Translations under genes and position numbers: made by a program
The notes under the pieces: model-generated
What the model was told of the DNA's origin: nothing
Databases searched by the model: none
The model's input: the letters and a program-made list of their open reading frames with translations, nothing else
NCBI GenBank assembly: GCA_964611295.1
Contig: CAZSWV010000013.1
Span: 1 to 42,255 of the forward strand
DNA from: B73-G16 sp964611295
GTDB taxonomy: Bacteria > Desulfobacterota > B13-G15
Length of the DNA stretch: 42,255 nt
Direction of reading: 5' to 3'
Shown here: piece by piece, positions 1-6,395 of the stretch
Numbering within the stretch: position 1 is the first letter of the stretch
Layout: each line of letters opens with the position of its first letter

Positions 1-202
1 CTCAGCGACGTCTCAATCCCTTCTTTTTCAGGTCATTGTTGGGACTGTAGAATCGTAGAAATAAACAATATGAAACCAAAAGGGAAGGGTCTCAATCCCT
101 TCTTTTTCAGGTGATTGTTGGGACTTAATGATTTGGTAAAGGAAATAATGCAGAAAGGGGGAGGTGTCTCAATCCCTTCTTTTTCAGGTCATTGTTGGGA
201 CT
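1..202 (-). CRISPR. CRISPR array, leader-proximal end, three repeats (continues past left edge)
   Basis: Three 37-bp repeats lie at 10-46, 89-125 and 166-202, separated by spacers of 42 bp (47-88) and 40 bp (126-165). Bases 1-9 are presumably the end of another spacer, so the array runs off the window. The repeat begins GTCTCAATCCC and ends TTGGGACT on the plus strand. Read on the minus strand it ends in ATTGAGAC, the usual 3' end that becomes the 8-nt crRNA 5' handle. Transcription is therefore inferred to be leftward, in the same direction as the cas genes, with the leader at 203-329. The middle copy has one change (C to G at 113). Repeat length and handle fit a Cas6-processed type I or III system. 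Confidence 0.97.
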
Positions 203-253
203 GCCCCCTCTCTGCCAGCGTTTAATTTGTAGCCGCGACAAAGAGGGGGCAGT
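200..253. repeat. Inverted repeat at the leader-repeat junction
   Basis: The 12-bp arms at 200-211 (ACTGCCCCCTCT) and 242-253 (AGAGGGGGCAGT) are perfectly complementary and enclose a 30-nt loop. The left arm includes the last three bases of the repeat at 166-202. No T-tract follows either arm, so it does not look like an intrinsic terminator. It could be a structured leader RNA element or a DNA site read by the adaptation complex; both are inference. Confidence 0.85.
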
Positions 254-329
254 CTTGTGAATATAAGAAAATAAGTTTTCCCCTACCCCAACAAAGACCT
301 AATTATTCGGTTGTCAAAGAGCAGCTAGC
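203..329 (-). promoter_or_regulatory. CRISPR leader region
   Basis: This AT-leaning stretch separates the last cas-type gene from the leader-proximal repeat and contains no credible gene. On the minus strand it carries a TTGACA hexamer (complement of 312-317) and a TATATT hexamer (complement of 260-265), but their spacing is not that of one promoter, so no promoter can be assigned. A perfect inverted repeat (200-211 with 242-253) occupies its repeat-proximal end. The leader role is inferred from repeat orientation and position. Confidence 0.6.
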
Positions 330-1547
330 TTAAAACTCACTAGGCAACTGAGGAATTTCCCATTTTTCCTCAATTGCCTTACATGCTTCTTTTATAAAAT
401 CAACTACAAAATCATAAGCCCTTTTGTAATCTTCAACTGTTATTGGTTTCAGTCCATGCGCGAGAATGGAATAATTTCTTAATTTCAGGACATCTAGAAA
501 ATTCTGCTTTTGTTTAACATATACTTCGCCAACCTTATCATTCATGTCAGCCAATAGACAGTAACTCATTTGAAGACTAAGCTTTAACTTGTTACTTTCT
601 ACTAAATTTTCGTATTTTTTTCTCAAAGCTTTCGGCAAAACTTCTAAAGGTATAACGAAACTACGCTCTTCATGCTGGTTTTTGATTCCTAAAACCTGCC
701 TAACACGAATCTGAGCTAATAGCTCCAAGGCACGGTAAAAGCGCGCAATTGCATCATCATATCTATTCTGTACTGCACGGCGTTCTGCATTTCTAACCAG
801 GTCCCCAACCTTTTCATACGCATACGGCCTTCGTAACCTACCTAGGATAGCCATATATTCACTAAATTCATAAGCAAAAGGCCTTAAAGTTTCATAAGCA
901 GTGTCATGATCAAAACGATCCCATGCATCAAAAGCACGACATAAATTATACAAGCGAAGCAACTCATTTTGATATCTACCAGAAACTCTAGAAATAATGG
1001 TCTTTATTAAATTCTGTGCTTCCCCATACTGAAACCGAGTAATAGCATCTTTGATGTCTCTAAGCTCCCAATAAACAAGCACATCCCATTTGTTCACGGG
1101 AACAGGCAGATCTCCACCTGTGACTTTTACTAGATCCACCCTCGGGCCCTTGTTGAACTGTAGCTCCCAATCAAAATGCAACATACTAGCCACAGCCAAA
1201 GCCGCTGTCATGGTCTTTGTCCCACCAGTATAATTTGCAATCACTTTCGCTTCAGGAAACTCGTTTTCAATCTGTTGACCTACATCAACTATTGTTTTAA
1301 AACAGCTTACAAAATCGTCTGGATCTTCAAGAGAAACTACACGGTAAGGTATTTGTTCAACTTTGGGAATTATCTCTTTCTCAAGGAGGGTTTTACTGCT
1401 CCTTTCACCTTCACCAGCTGAACAGATGTAAAAAACTAAGTCTGGACGTAAATAATTAACAGCGTTTATGATCGGTTCAGAACTCCCACCGATCGTGATA
1501 ACCAGAACAACCAATACTTTACTCCCTTGCCTGTTTTCAAATACCAT
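330..1547 (-). CDS. CARF-HEPN CRISPR ancillary RNase, Cas02710 (Csm6/Csx1-like) family
   Basis: This 405-aa protein has an N-terminal Rossmann-like CARF domain: a hydrophobic strand followed by GGSSEP at about residues 20-25, and a TGGTKTM ligand-binding loop at 107-113. A helical C-terminal half ends in a HEPN RNase motif R357-N-Y-S-I-L-A-H364 (R-X6-H). Family knowledge says such proteins bind cyclic oligoadenylate made by Cas10 and then cleave RNA non-specifically. It starts at an ATG 15 nt after cas2' and is the last gene before the array. Base composition is visibly more AT-rich than in most of the window, which suggests separate acquisition. The assignment to CARF-HEPN is firm; the exact subfamily name is recalled, not searched. 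Confidence 0.88.
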   Translation of the reverse strand: MVFENRQGSKVLVVLVITIGGSSEPIINAVNYLRPDLVFYICSAGEGERSSKTLLEKEIIPKVEQIPYRVVSLEDPDDFVSCFKTIVDVGQQIENEFPEAKVIANYTGGTKTMTAALAVASMLHFDWELQFNKGPRVDLVKVTGGDLPVPVNKWDVLVYWELRDIKDAITRFQYGEAQNLIKTIISRVSGRYQNELLRLYNLCRAFDAWDRFDHDTAYETLRPFAYEFSEYMAILGRLRRPYAYEKVGDLVRNAERRAVQNRYDDAIARFYRALELLAQIRVRQVLGIKNQHEERSFVIPLEVLPKALRKKYENLVESNKLKLSLQMSYCLLADMNDKVGEVYVKQKQNFLDVLKLRNYSILAHGLKPITVEDYKRAYDFVVDFIKEACKAIEEKWEIPQLPSEF

Positions 1548-1562
1548 ATCTTAAGTAGTTTT

Positions 1563-1856
1563 TCAAGCTATCACTTTTCCCCGCATAAGTTCGAAAAGAT
1601 CAACTGGACTCTGTGGTGCCCGTCCGAGGAGAAAGACCAAACAATTCTCAGGTAGAGGATAAATGCGAACGTCATCTTCTTCTTCGTCTATGAGTTCTCC
1701 GATTGCCTCTTTTAGGGCTCCAAGTTCGCGCCACGTAAGACGGCATATAAAAACCGAATACTGAAGGTGTATGCCTATTTCCTTCATAAACTTAAGTATC
1801 CGGTTGAGCCGCGCTTGATCGGCGACGTCGTAACAAACTAGGTACCACGTCTCCAT
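1563..1856 (-). CDS. cas2: CRISPR-associated endonuclease Cas2 (second copy, cas2')
   Basis: This 97-aa protein has the compact ferredoxin-like Cas2 fold: it begins with the strand METWYLVCYDV, carrying the conserved Asp at residue 10 after a Tyr, and has the typical RLNRILKFM helix. Cas2 forms the dimer core of the Cas1-Cas2 spacer integrase. The ATG at 1856 has a GAGG ribosome site 7 nt upstream and lies 65 nt inside the 3' end of the degenerate cas1, so the two are probably translated together. It differs strongly from the other cas2 at 3588-3866, so this is not a recent tandem duplicate. Confidence 0.93.
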   Translation of the reverse strand: METWYLVCYDVADQARLNRILKFMKEIGIHLQYSVFICRLTWRELGALKEAIGELIDEEEDDVRIYPLPENCLVFLLGRAPQSPVDLFELMRGKVIA

Positions 1857-2670
1857 CGATTTGCCTCAACAAGTCGTTGAGTTCATCTAATAACACGTTT
1901 ACCTCTGAAAGCAAAAACTTCCTCCTCTCTTCAAAGCGTACAACGATTTCCTTCAACAAATCACCTGAAGGGAACCAGGGAAGGCCACCTCTTCTCGCAG
2001 GGTCTTTGAAAAAGCGCATAGTCTGGTAATGAATTTCAGGCTCAAAAACCCAACAGAGGTCCAGTGCAAATCCAAAATCAACACCTCTGTTCTTTACCCC
2101 ACAATGGGGATCTAATTTGGCTTTTTCAATAAGAGGTAACAAAAACTCGAGCAACATAGCCCTAAGTATCCCATTGAGTATTTGCCACCTTGGGTTGTTT
2201 TTCTTCAAATGCTCAATAATCTCCATGTATCGGGTCTCACTTAAACCTTCTTTTGCAAGTTTTTTTTGCAGTTTTGGCGAAATCTTCTTAAAAACCTTAA
2301 GAATAACTGATTTACGTTTTGAAATTAACCAATTGTTTATCTCTTCAGTATAAGGGGGCCTTCGAAAATAAAAGTGTTGCCGTGTGTTCTTTTGTACACC
2401 TCTACTCTCAATTTTAGATACCATCACTGGCTTTGAGCCTTTGCCGTTTATCAAAAGTATGGGAATCCCCTCTTCTGCCAAAGAACATAGTATCGATGTT
2501 TCTAAGGTCATATTGCCAAAAAGCACCACCCTTTCTAACTGTCTCAAAGGTATCCACCTTGAGGCCTTACCCGCTTCCTGGATCAACAAGGAAGGGCCAT
2601 CAAGTTTAATAGTCAATGTCTCTTTCTGTACCAAGTAAAGGGCCTTCTTTTGAATTGATGTCCCTTGCAA
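1792..2670 (-). CDS. Degenerate Cas1 paralogue (cas1')
   Basis: About 292 aa. The N-terminal beta domain is clearly Cas1 (ALYLVQKETLTIKLDG, then RVVLFGNMTLET at about 47-58 and LLINGKG). The helical C-terminal domain keeps the LDP turn at 186-188 and one Asp (D204). The catalytic His site is Asn194, the downstream acidic position is Trp207, and the segment that carries the first catalytic Glu in Cas1 is not recognisable. It therefore looks unable to integrate DNA. I place the start at the TTG at 2670, because an AGGAGG site lies 9 nt upstream and the fold begins there; an upstream in-frame start at 2724 exists. It overlaps cas1 and cas2' by 65 nt each. It may be a structural partner of the active Cas1, which is inference. 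Confidence 0.82.
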   Translation of the reverse strand: MQGTSIQKKALYLVQKETLTIKLDGPSLLIQEAGKASRWIPLRQLERVVLFGNMTLETSILCSLAEEGIPILLINGKGSKPVMVSKIESRGVQKNTRQHFYFRRPPYTEEINNWLISKRKSVILKVFKKISPKLQKKLAKEGLSETRYMEIIEHLKKNNPRWQILNGILRAMLLEFLLPLIEKAKLDPHCGVKNRGVDFGFALDLCWVFEPEIHYQTMRFFKDPARRGGLPWFPSGDLLKEIVVRFEERRKFLLSEVNVLLDELNDLLRQIDGDVVPSLLRRRRSSAAQPDT

Positions 2671-3580
2671 GTTGCCAAACCTCCTCTCTCCACGTGCTCC
2701 TTCGTTCTTTTGCCCATCCTTCATAAGCCAACCAAAACTTCCTCCTAGCTTCTTTTTTCAAATAGACCCCTTCACCTACAGTCGCAAAGTCTGACTTGCC
2801 GAGCGCCTCTTCTTTGAAAAGCCCCAATACAAAACGGTCTATTTCGGGACGCCATGGCTCAACAAGGTCACAGGCCAAGGATTCGCGACCATAGGATAAC
2901 TCATGGTAAAACCCAAGGAAGGGGTCAAGACCTATAAGCTCAATCTCTCTTACCATTTCCCAGTGTAAAAGGGTATAAGATAAAGAAAGGACCGCATTCA
3001 CTGGATCCTTAGGAGGACGGCGGTTTCTACCTTGGAAGTTGAAGTGCTTGGGTAGGACATGGACCAAAGCCGAAAAGTAAGTTGAAGAAGCAGCACCTTC
3101 ACAGCCCCTTAGGGAATCTAAAGAAGAAAGCACTTTTACCTTCTCGACAAGCTCCTTTATAGTCAAAGAAGCACTTTGCAAGTAGATAGCTACGTCTCCC
3201 CTATGGGTTGCTAAGTCTTCAAGATGCCTCGAAAGCCCCTCTAGTTTTCGCAAGATCAATTTTTTGGCAAAGGACAGGCGAAAACCAGCGTCAAGAACCG
3301 CTTTGTACTGGCTGAGCCTTAAATAAGCGTTTTTATGAAGGTGACCCTCAAAACGAAGGGAAAAAGAAGGTAATTTACCCCACAGCAACAGAAAACTGAC
3401 GCCGTTTTTCTTTAACCTATGGAGGACTTCAGTGGTCAGGGTGACGTTTCCCCTTACTATAAGCCTTTTCATAGGTTTAAGAGGAAGAGTTCCTTCGCGC
3501 TTCCCATTTACATAAAGGACAAGGGCATCTCCTTCCGCTTTTATGCTCAGGTCTTTTCTATCTAAATAGACCGTCTCCAT
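2606..3580 (-). CDS. cas1: CRISPR-associated endonuclease/integrase Cas1
   Basis: A 324-aa canonical Cas1. It has the N-terminal beta domain (METVYLDRKDLSIK..., RLIVRGNVTLTT) and a helical catalytic domain with all the expected metal ligands: Glu161 in RGCEGAASS, His226 in LGFYH, and Asp238 and Glu241 in CDLVEPWRP. The LGFYH-x-SYGRESLACDLVEPWRPEID block is typical of active Cas1 from type I and III loci. Cas1 inserts protospacers at the leader end of the array together with Cas2. The ATG at 3580 is preferred over an in-frame TTG at 3595 because Cas1 proteins start almost directly with the first strand. It follows cas2 by 7 nt. Confidence 0.96.
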   Translation of the reverse strand: METVYLDRKDLSIKAEGDALVLYVNGKREGTLPLKPMKRLIVRGNVTLTTEVLHRLKKNGVSFLLLWGKLPSFSLRFEGHLHKNAYLRLSQYKAVLDAGFRLSFAKKLILRKLEGLSRHLEDLATHRGDVAIYLQSASLTIKELVEKVKVLSSLDSLRGCEGAASSTYFSALVHVLPKHFNFQGRNRRPPKDPVNAVLSLSYTLLHWEMVREIELIGLDPFLGFYHELSYGRESLACDLVEPWRPEIDRFVLGLFKEEALGKSDFATVGEGVYLKKEARRKFWLAYEGWAKERRSTWREEVWQLARDINSKEGPLLGTERDIDY

Positions 3581-3587
3581 CTCAGTA

Positions 3588-3866
3588 TCAGCCAAAATAG
3601 AAAAACTCTGGATCTCTAGGTGGAACGGCTATTCCAAGGGTGTGAACTTTACTCCTTAAATCCAACTTGAAACAGTAAATTCGATCCTCTTCCAAGTCCA
3701 TAAGGTTTGTCAAACCCTCCTCCACTTCCCTAAGCTCAGCCTCAGTTAGGAAACATTCACAAACAGATTTTTGCCCTCCTGTACTATATGCCCTAAGAAA
3801 AAGACGCACTTGATTTAACCTGCTAGGGTCTGAGATGTCGTACACGATTAAATAAAACTTCCGCAT
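3588..3866 (-). CDS. cas2: CRISPR-associated endonuclease Cas2
   Basis: A 92-aa Cas2 starting MRKFYLIVYDISDPSRL, with the conserved Asp10 after Tyr9, and continuing with the GGQKSVCEC strand that resembles the QxSVFEC segment of many Cas2 proteins. I chose the ATG at 3866 because the open frame upstream to 3908 adds a non-homologous hydrophobic tail. It lies directly upstream of the active cas1 and is probably its partner. No good ribosome-binding site is visible before this ATG. Confidence 0.94.
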   Translation of the reverse strand: MRKFYLIVYDISDPSRLNQVRLFLRAYSTGGQKSVCECFLTEAELREVEEGLTNLMDLEEDRIYCFKLDLRSKVHTLGIAVPPRDPEFFYFG

Positions 3867-3907
3867 CAGAATAAAAAGTTTAGAAAAGGAGCACAAAAAG
3901 AAAAGCA

Positions 3908-3930
3908 AAGAAACGATTCCGAAACGTTTC
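3908..3930. repeat. Palindrome GAAACGTTTC with an extra GAAACG half-site
   Basis: A perfect 10-bp palindrome GAAACGTTTC at 3921-3930 is preceded by another GAAACG at 3910-3915, one helical turn upstream. It sits in the 63-bp gap between the end of the NE0113-type gene and cas2, the largest gap in the cas run. This could be an operator that lets the adaptation genes be controlled separately. Function is inference, and a 10-bp palindrome can occur by chance. Confidence 0.45.
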
Positions 3931-5069
3931 TAAGTTAGAATTTTGATCTTAGACCTATCAACCCTAACCCCGTAACGCTTAAGCCCCCTTTTGCCCACAG
4001 AGGATATGACGTAAAGACCTGCTTCATCAGCCAAAAGAAGACGTAAGGTTTTGTTCAATTTTGAAATATTCTGCCTTATCACCTCAGGATGAAAACCACC
4101 TTTGGGCGACCAATACCTCACAAAGGCTTCGTATCGGCCAGATAAAGGCCCGTATATTCCCCTCAACTCCTTTTCCACAAACTGAAGCGCCTCTTTTGAA
4201 CAAAAATACGAGATCCCTATAAAACAGTCATAACACCTGTCACAAAAGTTAAAATCCGGACGGGTACAGGCCTCAAGTTTTCTTTGCAGAAAAAACACAT
4301 AAAATACCCACATAACCGGAGAAAGCCCTATTTTGAGCTTCCCAATGCGTAAACTTAAGTCCTTGCGGCAAGCTTCTATTTCTTTCTGAAAAATAGCTAG
4401 ATCGATGTCTTTTTGGCTATCGTTTATGAGCCCTTCGAAATCTTCACCTTTATGGCTTATCTTCTCCCTAAGCGTTATAAAAGGCAGTTCAGCAAGATAT
4501 ATCTCTGCATCAGCAGTGGAAAGCAAGCGCCCATTTACTTCTAGAAAGCGCCTTTCCCTTGGTTTATAGTAAAACTCCTCCAACGATTCGAACTCCGGAC
4601 TGACTAAGACATGATAAAGCTTATCCCATCGCCTACCGAAAAGCTGAAGGGCTGAACCAAGATAAAAGCCCATGGTTTTTCTCCCACCCGCCAAAGAACA
4701 ATGAAGCCTTACATCAGGGTCTTTTGTAATCTCTCTAAAGAATTCGATTATCTGTCTTGCCACAGCCTGATTGTCTTCGGACGTTTTGATGTCATCTAAC
4801 GGGATACCATTGCTATCCCTAAATAAATGAAGATGTAAGTTTTCCAAGGGAAAAGCCGTGAAACCATAGTCTTCAAAAACTTCGTTAAGGCGCCTTTTCT
4901 CAATAAGGTTTTCCTTTAAACAACGCTCTCCCTCAGTAGTGGTAAAAACATGAATCACATCCGGTAAAATTGGCGGCTCTTTTTTAAGTAAACAATAGAT
5001 GGTCTCAGTGATCACTTGGGGAGTTTTACCAAGGACAAATACAAATACCTCTTTATAACGCCTCGCCAA
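3930..5069 (-). CDS. NE0113-type CARF protein (csm6 / CRISPR ring-nuclease family)
   Basis: 379 aa. The N-terminal half is a CARF domain of the TIGR02584/NE0113 type: VFVFVLGKTPQVITETIY at residues 8-25, VFTTTEGE at 41-48 and HCSLAGGRKTM at 123-133. The family is described as a cyclic-oligoadenylate sensor and ring nuclease. No HEPN R-X4-6-H motif is visible. A cysteine cluster (C268, C276, C279, C282, C290) may bind metal. The last 45 residues resemble a winged helix of the OmpR/PhoB kind (VIRQNISKLNKTL... then a wing ending GLKRYGV). A TTG start at 5069 is inferred, overlapping the LpdD-like gene by 17 nt. It could degrade cOA, act as a cOA-controlled DNA binder, or both. Confidence 0.82.
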   Translation of the reverse strand: MARRYKEVFVFVLGKTPQVITETIYCLLKKEPPILPDVIHVFTTTEGERCLKENLIEKRRLNEVFEDYGFTAFPLENLHLHLFRDSNGIPLDDIKTSEDNQAVARQIIEFFREITKDPDVRLHCSLAGGRKTMGFYLGSALQLFGRRWDKLYHVLVSPEFESLEEFYYKPRERRFLEVNGRLLSTADAEIYLAELPFITLREKISHKGEDFEGLINDSQKDIDLAIFQKEIEACRKDLSLRIGKLKIGLSPVMWVFYVFFLQRKLEACTRPDFNFCDRCYDCFIGISYFCSKEALQFVEKELRGIYGPLSGRYEAFVRYWSPKGGFHPEVIRQNISKLNKTLRLLLADEAGLYVISSVGKRGLKRYGVRVDRSKIKILT

Positions 5070-5418
5070 TTACAAGAGCCCTCTCTGTAACTTTTTCAGC
5101 GTTTTTCAGGAGGCGTTCCATCTGTTCAGCTGTTATCTGATCTATATGAAGGCCACATACTACACACACAGGTCTCCTCTTGGCCTTGGCGAGTCTATAG
5201 GCTACCTCATATGCGACCTTGTCGTCCTTATGCCCTTTACGTGTGAGAAGTGAAACAGAAGTCCTTCCTGTATCTGAATCGAACTCACCTAAAGCAACGG
5301 CCCCTATGTGGGCACCACCTTCGTTGAAAACAAAGACAATAATTCCATCACCCATTTCAAATGCTTTCAAAATCACCCGTTCTTGCCCCTCTCCTTCAGA
5401 GACTTCCATGTGATACAT
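5053..5418 (-). CDS. LpdD-like small protein (prenylated-flavin chaperone-like domain)
   Basis: 121 aa, no membrane segment. The motif series GGAHIGAVALG (His37), KGHKDDK (His63, Asp65/66) and CGLHIDQITAEQ (His91) resembles, from memory, the small subunit or chaperone LpdD of gallate decarboxylase and its free-standing relatives. No UbiD-type decarboxylase (LpdC) is present. The gene starts 23 nt inside cas6 and ends 17 nt inside the next CARF gene, so it is a translationally coupled member of the CRISPR operon. An alternative ATG at 5409 is possible. The family call rests on motif resemblance only, and its role in this setting is unknown. Confidence 0.6.
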   Translation of the reverse strand: MYHMEVSEGEGQERVILKAFEMGDGIIVFVFNEGGAHIGAVALGEFDSDTGRTSVSLLTRKGHKDDKVAYEVAYRLAKAKRRPVCVVCGLHIDQITAEQMERLLKNAEKVTERALVIGEAL

Positions 5419-6367
5419 TGCCTTGTCCCCCTATTATCTGGTACTTTCCAAATCCAAAACTTGTCCCTTTACCCACATGGACCCATTCGCCAAGGGAAAG
5501 CAATGGCCAAAAAGGCCCCAAATCGCCTTCGAAAGCGACTTCCCCAATAAGCCCACCCATCAAGAGCTTTTGCCTCTGACGGTTACTGTACCTACGCCAA
5601 TCCACCCACCTAAGGCCATTTTGCACCGTTTTCACTTTAACAGAAAGGTTGATGAGCTCTCTGAAATCCAACTGAAGCTCACAACCACAATGGAAATACG
5701 ACAAAAGCGAAATCCTCCTCAAAAGCGCCCTAATTAGGATATGAAATTCGAGAGACGAACAAAACTTTTCTTCAAATTTCACCCTTAGTGGCGTCAAAAA
5801 CTTGAGCCTTACCAAATCACCAGAACCACTTTTCAGGTCATACCAAAATAGGTTTTTGGGGAACCTATGAAACTTTCCCTTTTCGTAGAGGAGTTCATCG
5901 TCTACGTCCCTGACTTGTTCTACTGTAAATTTGCCTCGTCTTTTACCTGCACCGATCTTCCCCATCTGTTCAAAGGCGTATACAAAGTATGGAAATAAAT
6001 CCGCCCCCTTCCCTATAAGCACTAAGGTGACCTCTAATAAATCCTCGACCCCATAATGCTTCCTTTGGTCCAAAGGTGGGAGAATGACAAAAGGATGAGG
6101 AGCATAAGGGTATTTCTTCATCTTCTTTGCATCGAGAGGCACAGGCGTAAAGAACACGTAACGAAAAGGACACTCTATATCCAGGGCACAGCCATCACAT
6201 ACCTTGGCCTTCCTTACACAACTTATAGAACGAAAAGCATGACCGAATAATCCCCTGAAGGTAGAACCTTTATAGGGAGGCAAGTGAAGTTCAAGGATAG
6301 GTCGTATGAAAAACCTCACTGTGGAAAAGTAAAACCGCCTTTTAACCTCCTCAAGGTTTCCTTGCAA
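5396..6367 (-). CDS. cas6: CRISPR pre-crRNA endoribonuclease Cas6
   Basis: 323 aa. The C-terminal third has the Cas6 signature: W-x-D-W-R-R-Y-S-N-R-Q at about 250-260, then a GGLIGEVAFEGDL strand and the glycine-rich HVGKGTSFGFGKY loop near 295-310. The N-terminal half starts with a ferredoxin-like strand and carries four Cys (50, 57, 60, 66) around a CxxC as in many PF10040 proteins, a likely Zn site. Cas6 cuts repeat RNA to leave the 8-nt handle seen here. The start is a TTG at 6367 with AGGAGG 11 nt upstream; no ATG is available nearby. It lies 28 nt after the AMIN/STN gene, with no terminator between. Confidence 0.93.
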   Translation of the reverse strand: MQGNLEEVKRRFYFSTVRFFIRPILELHLPPYKGSTFRGLFGHAFRSISCVRKAKVCDGCALDIECPFRYVFFTPVPLDAKKMKKYPYAPHPFVILPPLDQRKHYGVEDLLEVTLVLIGKGADLFPYFVYAFEQMGKIGAGKRRGKFTVEQVRDVDDELLYEKGKFHRFPKNLFWYDLKSGSGDLVRLKFLTPLRVKFEEKFCSSLEFHILIRALLRRISLLSYFHCGCELQLDFRELINLSVKVKTVQNGLRWVDWRRYSNRQRQKLLMGGLIGEVAFEGDLGPFWPLLSLGEWVHVGKGTSFGFGKYQIIGGQGNVSHGSL

Positions 6368-6395
6368 GCTAACTAAAGCCTCCTCATTAGGTATC

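Noticed and set aside
200..253. Leader inverted repeat as an intrinsic terminator
   Set aside because: Neither strand has a T-run after the hairpin, and a terminator here would stop transcription of the array.
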